From positions 162,909,718 through 162,973,717 of the forward strand of contig NC_079134.1 of the NCBI RefSeq assembly GCF_945859705.1: a stretch of 64,000 nucleotides of DNA. The letters run 5' to 3'. Shown piece by piece: positions 49,901 to 61,415 of this stretch; position 1 is the first letter of the stretch; each line of letters starts with the position of its first letter. The DNA comes from Episyrphus balteatus. Its lineage: Eukaryota; Arthropoda; Insecta; Diptera; Syrphidae. The translations under genes and the position numbers were made by a program. The notes under the pieces were generated by a model. That model saw nothing but the letters and a program-made list of their open reading frames with translations, did not search any database and was not told where the DNA came from.

Positions 49901-52900
49901 CATTTGCCAATTAAAGAAATTTTACAAAAAAAAAAAAAAAAAAAAAATTAAACACAAAAGAAAACTTTAGCGTGCTTCCATCCAATTTTAAGGTCTATTA
50001 ATATAATAATATTTGTCAACATTTGGCAAAATTCAGAACACCACCACCCAACCTCAAAAATTTTATTAACACATATTTTATTTCTTATTATTATGTGTTT
50101 AAGGTTTAATCCGGAATCAGCTGCTTAAAGATTGGGTTAAAGTGTTATTTTATTTGTTTGGATAAAACATACACTTTTTTTGTATAGAATTTACTAAACG
50201 GAGTGTAAATGTATAGTCAACACGAAAAGTTTATTATCTCTCGGGATTAACTTAACTTATTTGAAATTGATCAGTCAGTTGATGTCGTGATTTGAACAAG
50301 TAGAGATCGCTTTAGAAAAAAAATATTAAGAGGATAAGTAACTAATTTTTAACGAAATGGCAACAAGCGCTAATGAGACTAGTAGCAGCTATGTGGTGCC
50401 AGAAATTTACGATGCAAGTATCGTGGATACAAGTTGGGTGTTGATTTCGTCCTTTATCATTTTTACAATGCAAACTGGTGAGTTTGAAATAGAATGATGG
50501 TTATAAAGTGATATTACATAAAATATAGGGCTGTGAAGGAAAAAATGGCCTTGGATTTTCAAACAAATTAGATGTCAAATGATATTTAAAATTGTTTTAA
50601 TCTTTTATTTGGAATACATAAGAAAACTAGCCAGTAGCTTTTCAAAAACAAAAAAAAATTATTTTGAAATAATTCGGTTTTCGTGGTTTTTTGTTTGTGT
50701 TTAGCTGACAAATTTTCGCGATTTTTTTATGTTAAGTTCAAGATTTAAATTTTATTACGTAAATACCAATTGATCAGAATTAAGATATTCTTGAAAGATT
50801 CTTTATCCTTAAAGAAAAAAAAAAAAAAAACAAAACAAAACAAAAATCTTATAAACAAAAAAGTTACTCATACACCATAGTGACCTACATTAATTCACAT
50901 TTAAAGGCATATATTTTGTTTAAATGCGGAGAATATATTAAATTAAAAACATGAATTCATTGAAATATGATCGTTAATAACAATACTATCTGTCACTTTA
51001 ATTTTGTATTAGTATAATACTTGGATTACATATCTCAAAAATTCTTGTCTCGGCAAAATTTGAATAAATCAAAGAAAAGATCTCAAAAATTCTTGTCTCG
51101 GCAAAATTTGAATAAATCAAAGAAAAGATCTTAAAACCCATTATGGCAATTAAAGAAACATTATTATAATCCAGTCAAATAAGGGTTTAACCTCGGAATG
51201 AATGTTAGTAGAATTTTTTTTTGCTCAATATCTTCCTTTTGCCATTCTATAACATATCTCAAAAGTCTAGAAAAATCTCATGTCCGCTTGTCGCGATTTC
51301 AAGGTCAAATCGCGAAATGGAGATTTTCAAAATTAGCAAAAATAGGCTATGGTATTATATACACATATGATACATGATTTCAATGTATTTTTTAATGCTG
51401 ATTCCAAAAAATCTAAAATCAAGACAATCTGACGTCTCTGGAAAAAGTTATACCTGTTTTTCATCTGTCAACTCATATTATTATAACAGTTGCAAACTTA
51501 CTGCCGAAAAACCCTTAAAAATTATGGTAGATGAACCAAATTTTGCATGAAGATTTTAGAATCCATCATTATTAAAAATCAAAACAATCCATTACAAAAA
51601 ATATATATACCTACGAAATAATGGTATTTTTTGATGGAGGGGCAAATTTTAGGATATGCACTAAAGAAGATTCTTGTTCATCTTAGGAATAAGTGCTAAT
51701 AGGCTATTTTTTTCATTTTAATCTTTGTTTGGATATTCTTTAACTACCCTCAAAAATCTAAAAAATCTCATGTCCGCAAGTCCTAATTTTCTTGGTTTGA
51801 AAATAAGGTGCAGATTTCAAAAAATTAATAAGAAAAGTTTAAATTTTTATATGTATACCAACATAAGCGACATGATTTAAAGGTATTTTTTAACACTTAT
51901 TCCAACAAAACTCACAAACAAGTCAACCTGACCATCCCTGAAAAGTAATGCACCTTATTCATGTTGATCTGACACAAATATCTGAAGTGTAGTTTTTCAA
52001 TTTTTTCAAATCTGCACCTTATCTTCAAACCAAGAAAATTAGGACTTGCGGACATGAGATTTTTTTAGATTTTTGAGGGTAGTTAAAGAATATCCAAACA
52101 AAGATTAAAATGAAAAAAATAGCCTATTAGCACTTATTCCTAAGATGAACAAGAATCTTCTTTAGTGCATATCCTAAAATTTGCCCCTCCATCAAAAAAT
52201 ACCATTATTTCGTAGGTATATATATTTTTTGTAATGGATTGTTTTGATTTTTAATAATGATGGATTCTAAAATCTTCATGCAAAATTTGGTTCATCTACC
52301 ATAATTTTTAAGGGTTTTTCGGCAGTAAGTTTGCAACTGTTATAATAATATGAGTTGACAGATGAAAAACAGGTATAACTTTTTCCAGAGACGTCAGATT
52401 GTCTTGATTTTAGATTTTTTGGAATCAGCATTAAAAAATACATTGAAATCATGTATCATATGTGTATATAATACCATAGCCTATTTTTGCTAATTTTGAA
52501 AATCTCCATTTCGCGATTTGACCTTGAAATCGCGACAAGCGGACATGAGATTTTTCTAGACTTTTGAGATATGTTATACAATGGCAAAAGGAAGATATTG
52601 AGCAAAAAAAATTTCTACTAACATTTATTCCGAGATTTACCCCTTTTTTCTCCTTATTTGACTGTATTATTAATAAATTTTGTCTAAATCGAATATAATG
52701 GCAACGCATTCAGAACACCGCCCAACCTCAAATTTTTACTATCACATTATTTTATTTTTCATTGTTTTGTTTAAGGTTTGATCCGCCAACAGGTGTTCAA
52801 ATATTAATTAAAGTGTTATTTCATTTGTTTGAATATAACATATCTTCTTAGAAATGAATAAACTGAAACTAAATACAATCAACTGTAAAAAAAAGGTATC

Positions 52901-55900
52901 TGTCACAACGCGACTGATATTCAATTAATTTGAGAATAGCCTTAAGACTTATTTGTGTTGAGTCAGTCTAAAAAAAAAAAGAATTAAAACGAATGATTTG
53001 GTAAATTTTAATTTATTCCAATTTTTGTTTGGTTGCCTACCTTTTATCATGTAAGATACATACATAATAAGAATCTGCTCAAATAACTTCTAGAGTTTTT
53101 CATTTTTGTTAAAAGAATTATTTTGTATCTTTCAAAACCTAAAATGAAATATCATCCAACATTAAACAATAAACTTAAACTTAAACTGAATTTAACATCA
53201 ACTAAATTTTATAATGCTTTAATTTGAAACACTTTCATTGGTATAATATTTATACTTAAAAAAATACATCACAATTTCTTGTTAAATAAATAAATAATTA
53301 TACCTGAAGATTTACATTTGTTTTTGATTACATCATTTATATAAACTAGTAAATGAATAATGAATAATTTATAAAAATTTTATTTATTGTTGATTTCAGC
53401 AATGCAGTGTTTATTTTTTAAAATAAAATTATTATAAAAAAAACCATGAACGTTAAAAAAAAATACCAAAAGGGCTATAGCTAGCTATCATTGAAACACA
53501 TCATTGAAAATTTTCACTTTCGATTTTAAAGCAATAATTGTTATAATGAGTACCTATCGAAATATGGAGCTTAAAGACTAATGTTACTTAAAAACCCGGC
53601 ATGGATTAATGATGAGAATTGATAAATTTGTTCAATGCAATATTGTGTAACTTATAAAACTTAAAATTAAATACCACCACACATTAAAGTCTTAATTCGA
53701 ATTTTGTTAAGATAAATTAAATATCAACTAAATTATATAAATAGATGAATTGAAAAAACTTTCATTGATGTGATATTCAAGTTATTTAACTATGAATAAA
53801 TATATTACTTTACTTATTCTCAATTATAGTGTAAGATTAACTTTCGTTTTTAATTACATTATTGATGTAAACTTGTAGAATAATGAATAAATTTAATAAA
53901 AAATCTTGTTTGATTTTGAGTCAGCGAAACTAAAAATATTCCATTTTCTTTCCATCTACAGCTGTTAGTTTTGGTTTCACTGACCAAATCTGTCGTTTGA
54001 GGAGTGACTTTTAAAAAGGTGATATAACCAATTTTCATTTTTTTTTTTTCAAACTATAAGCATGCATGATCCCACAAATCGGGCTCTGAAAAACAGTGAA
54101 AACTGAAAATCAATTTAGTTTCTTCGATTTTTTGAGAAGTTTTAAAAAGTGTTTTTATCCTCATTTTCAAAATCACTCCTCAGTTTATCTCACTAACTGA
54201 GCTTTTTTGTGCATTTCGTTTTTTTTAATGATTGCTATAACTGACTTGTCAAAAACTATTCCACTGTTTGTTTCAGTGATGTATTTCAATGATAGCTATA
54301 ACTGGCCCCTAAATCATATGTACATTAATGAATGCTCGTATTTAAAATGTCTGTTAAAATAAACGACAAAAGTGTGTTGCTTCAAATATAAACGTGCTTT
54401 TGAATAGTTCTCTGTGTTTAATAACGTTAAGAACTTTGTTTTTCTTTTTCATTCTTTTTTCTAACGAATTAAAACTTTGGAGCACTGAGCCTGCTTGTTT
54501 GCTCGCACAATTATTTTGTGATGTTGGGCCATTTGGAATCGTTTCCTCATCCTCCGCAGAAATCATTAGAAAATTCGTAATGCTGGCCACAAAACAAATG
54601 TATACCTAAGGAAACTTATTAAATTCAATGTTTGCATGTGTTTTAAGGTTACTAACACCTAAAACTAAGTTTAATTACTGTAAACTAATAACACTGTCGG
54701 AAGAAACAAAACACAAAGATCAGGATCAAGAAATTTGATATGTGATCAAAAAACAAGCAGTTATGTTAATCACTAGGATTTCAAGATTTTAATAAATTTC
54801 TAATAATAAAAACATAAACGATCAATGGTAAAAACTTCAAAATTAAACAATGTGCTCCCGAGGTCTTTTCCACAAAACTGAACTATTGTTATAGAGACAA
54901 ATGGCCAAATCGTTGTAGTGTAAATCTACGCTTCTACAATAGAAATTAAGCATTTTGACACAAAACTAAGGTATTTCTATTGGTAAATTGTAGCTTTGTG
55001 AAAAAGACCCTGGTTTCTAAGAAAATTTGGAAATACTAACTTTAATAGGTATTACGTATAATAAACAGGCGGTACTTTTTGGGGATGATTTTTCCGAAAC
55101 GATAACGAGTAATCAAATGAAGACCAAACAAATGCACAAAAGTACCTTGTATTTAACAACTGTGATTAGTCATTAAAAAAGAAAGTAAGCATTAAAGTAT
55201 TATGCTGTACAATACCGGATTGATTTGGTTAAATTCTTATGAATAAAAATAGTTAGCTTTAAAACAATTTAAGGAAAAATTGGATTCAATTCGCTCCATG
55301 AGCTCAAATTTTCGATGTAGAATGTTTTGCACGAGAACCATTGAAAAAAATCTTGCTCGTTGCTTCTCCCAAAATTATTAGGTATTTTATTTTTTTCTTT
55401 TAACTATGAGAATAAACATTAATTAACCTTTAAAACTACGAACCTATATTCATATTGTGAACAAGTGTAGAGTAATCAATTCTATTTGACGTGCAGGTGC
55501 ATAACTTACAGGGTGGCGTGTCAAGTTTGTATGCTGACAATTTTCTAAATTGATTTATTGTTACTAACACTAAATGCTCAATACGAATTTGAATGCAATT
55601 TGTTTGAGGTAAAATTAAGTAAATTAATGTTTAAATTGATATTAATTGAATAAATATGGTAAAAGTCATGAAATATTAATAAATTGTTTAAATTAAAAAA
55701 AAAAACATGAATTAATTTGTATTAATGTTTAAATATCATCATAAAAATAAGTACAAAAATTACAAAGGCAAATAAAAAAATATAAAAACGCGCTAAATTA
55801 CCCTAAAAAGAAAAACCCTGCAGACAACAAAGCCTTTATGGACAAAAAAATTAAAGACAAAAATATTCGACCATTTTTTCAATTATTTGAATCACTTTAC

Positions 55901-58136
55901 CTTTTAGGAATGTAAACATAGAATATGACAAAAAAAATATCGCGTGCATAAAAGTATTTTTCAATAAAGTTACAATACAAAAAAAAATAATTTTTTAATT
56001 ATATTAGAATTCAACAGAAATAAACCATTAAATTAGATAGTTTTGTAGGTAAAGAACTTGAAAGATGAGTTTTTTGTTAAATAAAACTCCAAAGGGCTTA
56101 TATTTCTTGAATTACTAAGACCAACTATAATCATCTTCTTTAAAAGATGTGAGTTGTGACTTGTGAATAGTGGAAGGTTTGGTACTTTTACGTTTTTGAT
56201 ATTCCCTAACTTAGATCCCAAGTTTTGGATTGTTTAATCTTTTTTACCTCTATAGGCTGAATGTAATGAGATGGCAAGAATATTCAAACCCAGACTTTTA
56301 TAAAATTTAGCTTTTGCCTTGTGGCTCTTTATGTATAAGTAGATTGTAGATTTATTTTGTATCCAAAAACAAAGTTTAAAATGTGTCTGCTAGTTAATTT
56401 AAGACTAATTTTCATTTTGTTTATTTTTTTAAAGGTTTTGGCATGCTCGAATCCGGTTGCGTGTCAATAAAAAATGAAGTCAACATCATGATGAAAAATG
56501 TCGTCGACATAGTTTTGGGTGGATTTACATATTGGCTTTTTGGTTATGGAATGTCATTTGGACGTGGGCCACTTTCAAATCCATTCATTGCAATTGGAGA
56601 CTTTTTAATTGATCCGCCTGTTGGAGATCCACTAATGGGTCAAATATTTTCGGCTTTTCTTTTCCAATTATCATTTGCAACCACAGCGACTACAATTGTC
56701 AGTGGAGCTATGGCTGAACGGTAAGTAATTAGTAAAATTATAACCCTAGAAAAATTTTAACGATATTTTTTGTGTTCAGGACTAATTTCAAGGCGTATTG
56801 TTTATTTTCTTTGCTAAATACCGCTGTGTATTGCATACCTGCTGGATGGGTATGGGGTGAGCATGGTTTTCTAAATAATTTGGGAGCTGTTGATATTGCT
56901 GGAAGTGGGCCAGTTCATTTGATTGGTGAGTTCCTAAAAAGTTTATATGATTTTGGTGATTTTTAATTTACTTACTTCTCAACAGGTGGCGCTTCTGCAT
57001 TTGCTTCAGCAGCAATGCTCGGACCAAGGCTTGGACGATATGCAGATGGATATGATCCTTTGCCACTTGGCAACCCTGTCAATGCGTGCATGGGACTTTT
57101 TGTCCTCTGGTGGGGATGGTTGGCTTTCAACTCGGGTAGCACATACGGAGTTAGTGGAGCAAAATGGCAGTATGCAGCCAGAGCTGCAGTAATGACCATG
57201 CTTGGTTCATTTGGTGGTGGAGTTAGTAGCCTTGGCTACTCGCTATGGCGAAACGAAGGTCGATTAGATATAATCGACCTTATCAACGGAATTTTGGGTT
57301 CCTTAGTTTCTATCACTGCTGGGTGCTTCTTATTCCGTGCCTGGGAAGCATTACTTATTGGAGCTCTAGGAGCTCTTTTATGCTGTGTGGCAATGCCATT
57401 ATTCGACAGACTCGGTGTCGATGATCCAGTTGGAGCCAGTGCTGTTCATGGTGTTTGTGGTATTTGGGGTGTCCTAGCTGTTGGATTGTTTGCTGATAAT
57501 CCAATCCCCTTGGGAACAACCAAAGGACGAACGGGATTATTCAAAGGTGGTGGCTGGTATCTTCTTGGAATTCAAAGCTTATCGGCATTTTGTCTTGTCT
57601 GTTGGGGTATTTGTTCCACATTTCTTCTACTCTATATTGTCAATAAAATCATTCCCATCCGAATGGAGCCAAATGAAGAACTTTTGGGTGCTGATTTAAT
57701 GGAACACAGAATTCGACACTCACAAATTGGTCTTTCAAGAGCTATCTCAGCTTTGGCACCATTAAAAATTGATTTGGAAGAAATTGTTGGAATTAGACCA
57801 ATCGGATTGAATCCTGGACATGAGAAGAGTCTTGATGAATTGAGAGCTGCTGAGGATAAACTTAATCAATGGCGTTCGTATTTGGATCAAATGGGTCCGA
57901 CAAAACGTAAATCACAAGCTTCGTTGAGTGATGATTCTCCGAGTACGGCTGTAAGAAGGAAGAGTATTGCTGGCAATAGTCTTTCAAAGAAAATTCACAG
58001 CTTACGTGGTAAGATTCCGGAGACAACGGAACATGTTGCTGTTAGTGGGGTGGGGGGAGTATTTAAAAATAAAAATGCAGAAGTGCCAACAGTTTCAAAG
58101 GGAAAGGATAATGGAACGTTTGCTTGGATTGATTAA
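46919..58136 (+). CDS. Amt: Ammonium transporter Amt, 4 coding exons, 579 aa
   Basis: Coding exons: 46919-47075, 56435-56720, 56780-56925 and 56986-58136; 1740 nt in phase, 579 residues, stop TAA. The protein is an 11-TM AMT/MEP-type channel-like transporter that conducts ammonium/ammonia across the plasma membrane. Visible family marks: TMQTGFGMLESGCV in TM1, FGYGMSFGRG, and the signature region DIAGSGPVHLIGG with Asp186 and the pore histidine His194. The second pore histidine, His351, is in SAVHGVCGIWG. The AMT signature normally has an aromatic or Ser after the Asp; here it is Ile187. After TM11, IRMEPNEELLGADLMEH and a long Ser/Lys-rich cytosolic tail (residues about 430-579) follow, as in insect Amt proteins. 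The N-terminus has two N-glycosylation sequons (NVT, NGS). Intron 1 is 9.4 kb and holds an alternative first exon and several mobile elements; introns 2 and 3 are about 60 nt. Exon 1 could be replaced by 50357-50477. Confidence 0.95.
47076..48362. other. Amt intron 1, unassigned
   Basis: No exon resembling the one at 56435 follows exon 1a here. A 69-codon frame at 47454 is not recognised. Confidence 0.4.
48363..48918. mobile_element. Tc1/mariner-type MITE flanked by TA
   Basis: Ends GGGTGGGTCAAAAAAAAATC and, from the other side, GGATGGGTCAAAAAAAAAAT, flanked by TA at 48361-48362 and 48919-48920. 556 bp with no transposase. The TA target and the G-rich start fit the Tc1/mariner superfamily. 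Confidence 0.7.
48921..50035. other. Amt intron 1, unassigned
   Basis: AT-rich; includes a poly-A run at about 49924-49947. No exon. Confidence 0.4.
50036..50290 (+). repeat. Duplicated promoter-proximal segment, copy 1
   Basis: CAGAACACC...CCCAACCTCAAA, GTTTAAGGTTTAATCCG and TAAAGTGTTATTTTATTTGT recur in the same order at 52706-52965 (GTTTAAGGTTTGATCCG, TAAAGTGTTATTTCATTTGT). The segment ends at the initiator region of exon 1b. Confidence 0.75.
50271..50300 (+). promoter_or_regulatory. Candidate initiator region for Amt exon 1b
   Basis: GATCAGTCAGTTGATGTCG contains TCAGTC/TCAGTT, matching the arthropod initiator consensus, 57-86 nt before the ATG of exon 1b. The following TGTCGTGATTTGAACAAGT is nearly repeated before exon 1a (TGTCGTGATTTGGACAAGT at 46816-46834), which suggests both first exons keep homologous promoter-proximal DNA. 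No TATA box is clear. Confidence 0.35.
50357..50477 (+). CDS. Alternative or relic first coding exon of Amt (exon 1b)
   Basis: Forty codons plus one base, ending in ACT G|GTGAGT, the same phase as the first exon at 46919. It encodes a start MATSANETSS, then SYVVPEIYDASIVDTSWVL and ISSFIIFTMQT, against SYVIPGVYDLSVEDTNWVL and TSSFIIFTMQT in exon 1a. The frame is open and the TM1 end is conserved, but the N-terminus is 12 residues shorter and more diverged. It has one sequon (NET) and lacks the NGS site. The 5' leader AGTAACTAATTTTTAACGAA matches that of exon 1a, so a promoter/leader segment was copied with it. No splice acceptor is evident just upstream, which fits a true first exon with its own promoter rather than an internal exon. 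It could splice to 56435 to give a 567-residue Amt. Alternatively it is the remnant of a duplicated gene. Confidence 0.75.
51032..51127 (+). repeat. Perfect 48 bp tandem duplication
   Basis: A 48 bp unit beginning ATCTCAAAAATTCTTGTCTC occurs twice without a mismatch, so it is recent. Confidence 0.95.
51172..52664. mobile_element. 1.5 kb foldback element with ~660 bp arms
   Basis: Starts CAGTCAAATAAGG and ends CCTTATTTGACTG. Left arm about 51172-51835, right arm about 52000-52664, nearly identical inverted, around a ~165 bp loop. CTCATGTCCGC(T/A)(T/A)GTC occurs twice per arm. No transposase. The 86-codon frame at 52449 is in the right arm and is not a gene. It sits between exon 1b and a third copy of the Amt promoter segment. 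Confidence 0.9.
52706..52965 (+). repeat. Duplicated promoter-proximal segment, copy 2
   Basis: Matches 50036-50290 in order (see that entry) and ends in GTTGAGTCAGTCT, again an initiator-like TCAGTC. No ATG-containing first exon follows, so the exon copy is lost or was never included. Confidence 0.7.
52966..56434. other. Amt intron 1, 3' part
   Basis: AT-rich with no supported exon. The segments at about 53430-53560 and 54200-54300 share GGCTATAGCTAGCTATCATTG / TGATAGCTATAACTGGC-like motifs. The intron ends in a clear TTATTTTTTTAAAG acceptor. Confidence 0.5.
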
Positions 58137-58237
58137 AGTTAAACCTATCAAATTTATTTAAATATTTGTGTTAAGTCATAGTTAAAAAAATATATATGTA
58201 CCTATGTTTTAATCCCAGAATTTTGTATAGAAAATTC

Positions 58238-58243
58238 AATAAA
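58238..58243 (+). promoter_or_regulatory. Poly(A) signal of Amt
   Basis: AATAAA 102 nt after the Amt stop codon, in a short AT-rich 3' UTR. Canonical hexamer and position make it the likely polyadenylation signal. Confidence 0.6.
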
Positions 58244-59107
58244 AATTGAGTAAAATTAGTGAGCGAGACTCTTTTTTACTTACATTCAATTCAACTTTCC
58301 AATAAAATTGACAAAATTGGAAGAAGTTTTTTTTACAGCTAAGTAATAAGACATCAGAAAATCGATGTCCCTAACGTTTCTGAAACTGCCCGAGGTTTGT
58401 TATAGTAAAATATCCTTTTAACGTTTAAATGTAAGTTCGACGCCATGAATTATTTTTCTAAGCCACTTCACATACTTTTTAACTTATTTAAATGGCTTTA
58501 GTATTTTACTAAAACTTTAAAAATTTTGTAAACCGTTTTCATTCACGAACTTTGTCGAAACTGAAGTTAGGAAAACTTTTTATCCCTCACAAACCCAAAA
58601 TATCAGTTAATTTTCTAGTAACAATTTTTTTTGGGAGATCGATTTGAAACTTATTCAAGGTTATACTTAAAGATGAGCATTTAGTTAGTCAATAATGCAT
58701 TTACATGTGTCGTCTATTGAAATTCAAACACCAACAAGCTATACCTATACGCGCAGAGTTCTTCTATGATGTTTGTGTATTTTGGAAAATTACTTAAATC
58801 TTATGTACATAAACAAACATGGTCTAATTTGATTACAATTAGGGATAATCGGTCTCAAGGTCAAAATCGGTCCTTTTAAACTGAATCGTTTAGCTAACAA
58901 AAATATGTAATGTCAATTCGTAAATCAATTCGTTTCAATTAAGTAGGACAAAAGGTTTATAGGTAAATTGAATTTGTTTTAGTTTTACGCGAGACCTAGA
59001 CGTGTTGACATAAATAAAATTGGATCATTTGTAAAAGAAATAGAAGTTTTAAAGATCTGATATATGGTTTTTTGTTATTTTTTTAACTTAAAAAGAAATA
59101 AAATAAA
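58244..59107. other. Spacer between Amt and the downstream Amt-like exon
   Basis: No coding. It should contain the promoter of the second Amt gene if that gene is real. No repeat of the promoter segment seen at 50036 and 52706 was found here. Confidence 0.45.
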
Positions 59108-59267
59108 ATGCCAAGTAATACAAATTCAACACCTCCTGACCTACATCCAATATTAAAAAATCAGGTTCATAATGGTAGTTATGTTATTCCTGGAGTTTAT
59201 GATTTGAGTGTGGAAGACACGAATTGGGTGTTGACTTCATCGTTCATCATATTCACAATGCAAACTG
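59108..59267 (+). CDS. First coding exon of a second, downstream Amt gene (partial)
   Basis: Fifty-three codons plus one base, ending ACT G|GTAAGTAA, in the same phase as the Amt first exons. The residues NGSYVIPGVYDLSVEDTNWV and LTSSFIIFTMQTG are identical to exon 1a, while the start is distinct (MPSNTNSTPPDLHPILKNQV). Two sequons are present (NST, NGS). It lies 971 nt after the Amt stop on the same strand, so it cannot be the 5' end of that gene. No exon starting GFGMLESGCV follows before 64000, so the rest of the gene, if it exists, is beyond the window behind an intron of at least 4.7 kb that holds a hAT element. A stand-alone orphan exon left by duplication is the alternative. Confidence 0.8.
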
Positions 59268-59656
59268 GTAAGTAATATTGTTATTATAGTGCAAAATATT
59301 GACATGAAAAATGTAGCTCCAAACAGTTTAACGAGAAGTTAATTGTAATGCAGTAAATGTGTTCATTTCGCTTACAAAATAAAGATTTTTATTTCACTTG
59401 TATGTAGATGCAGAAAGATTGCATTTTTGAATGCAACCTTTAAATAATTCAATAAAATGATTGCATTTCATGAATTCAATTTAAAAATTCGACTTTAAAT
59501 TTTCAGCCACCAATCATTTTGCATTCTTTTAAATGAAAGCATTTATTGCTTGCAACTGTTTAGTTTTTGATTCATTCAATGATGCACAGAATGAAAATAT
59601 CACAGGGATAACTTTATTTCTGGCATTATTTAACTAATTTATGGTATATTCAACTA

Positions 59657-59890
59657 CACTCAGAGAAAAAATAACTATTCTAATAGTTATAACTGGGATA
59701 AATATTTTAAATAGTCATTATTTACTATTTAAATAGTCACATATACCTAACTGTTTTAGTAGTTAAAATTGACTATTCAATAGTTAATTTGGAGAATACG
59801 AGTACTTCGATTGACTATGAAATTAGTCACATATAACCATTTTAACTATTTTAATAGTTATCCCGATATTAACAATTTTTTCTCTGAGTG
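59657..59890. mobile_element. 234 bp MITE with CACTCAGAGAAAAAATA ends
   Basis: Ends CACTCAGAGAAAAAATAACT / AATTTTTTCTCTGAGTG; interior of TAACTATT/AATAGTTA motifs. Same family as 34015-34142. Confidence 0.75.
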
Positions 59891-61415
59891 CATAATATGA
59901 TTAAATATACCAGAATTAAATTTATTCCTGGCGTTATTTTTTCTCCCTGTAGCAATATTTTGAGAATGCATGTATTCTTTTTCATGGATTAGCATTTATT
60001 TACATTTATTTGCAGTCTTCTGATATTTTTTTCAAACGTTCTTTAAATGAGTTCCTTTCACTTTTTTTTTTGTTCCAATGGAAATATAAACTATTTTACT
60101 ATCCTTATTTTGAGCAATTAAGAAATCTTTAATTGCTAAACCAAGTTTTCGATTTTAATTATTTAGAAAGATTGCTGTGTAACAGTTTTTAACAGCAAAC
60201 AAAAAAAAATAATACATATTTACCTTATAGTTATATAAGATCAGTCATGAATTTTACTCTGAAAATATTTTTACCATAGCTAATTGTAAAGTAAAAAGAT
60301 CATACAAAAATTAAGCTGAGAGGTTAAAAACACTGGACTCATTTTTCTCCAAGTTGAAAAATTCATAAAAACCCCAACTTTTTTGATAAACAAAAATCAA
60401 TCCATGTCCAAAGAGTTTTGGTTTATTTAAAAAGTACTGATTTTCATAAAATCTTTAAAGTAAATTCGGTAAATAAGCAAGGGCGTATACAGGTTTACTT
60501 CTTGGGGGGGGGTCACGCTGAAATTTTTTTTTTACAAAAGTATAGACTTGAAAATGTGCTACTTAAATTACAAATATTTAAATTTGTTCGTTTCGCATTT
60601 TGAACCGAACAGTATCGGAGAATTACTAAACAAAGAAAGGTATTTGATTCGTTTTGCTTTAGTTTAGCCTTAGCCTTGAGCCCAATTGCTCAGACCATCC
60701 TGTTCTAAAAATTAAACTGTATAGGTACTTCGATTTTCCGCTAGCCCAAAATCATTTTTAAAAATACATACTATGAAAATCTTCTTTATATTAAATAAAT
60801 GTGGTAACTTTTTAGTTGAAAGTCTTCCTAAGGCAAACGAATCACAAAGTTAAAAAAATTGCATTTCGAAAAAAAATATTTTTTTAAATCTTATGCAAAT
60901 TTTATTAGACTAGGGCGATAACATTTTTTATAATATATTAAAATTCAATGCAGTTTGCATAACACCCAACTACGACCGACCCATGTTTAGGATAATTTCC
61001 GATTTAAAAAAAACTATCTTTGGCGTAAAACATAATGCTAGTTTAAAGGTACCTATAGAAATTTTGGTAATTTTAAACGGTAATATTATTTTGAACAAAA
61101 TGCTTTATATTTCCTACTTATTAGGAATTTTACAAAATATGGGTCTGATTTCGTCAGCCTTCGGGTTACAAAATAACACACATTCAGTTATATTTATAGA
61201 TTTTCTTAAATTGGTTCTTAAAGGTTAATTTTAATATTCTAAGCTTGCTGGAAATATGTATTTAATTAGCTGTAGACAAGGTTACTTAAATTCTTACCAA
61301 TAATTAGTTTAGCATTGATGATTGACAAATCGATAGTTGTTTCAAAAGATAAAGTAAAAAATACTATTATATTTTATAAGCAAACAAAATTCACAAATTC
61401 TTGGCTTTTTAGATA

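Noticed and set aside
52449..52709. 86-codon minus-strand frame
   Set aside because: Lies in the right arm of the foldback element; the same sequence is present inverted at the left arm.
60983..61228. 81-codon frame inside the hAT element as possible transposase remnant
   Set aside because: No hAT dimerisation or DDE-region motif seen.
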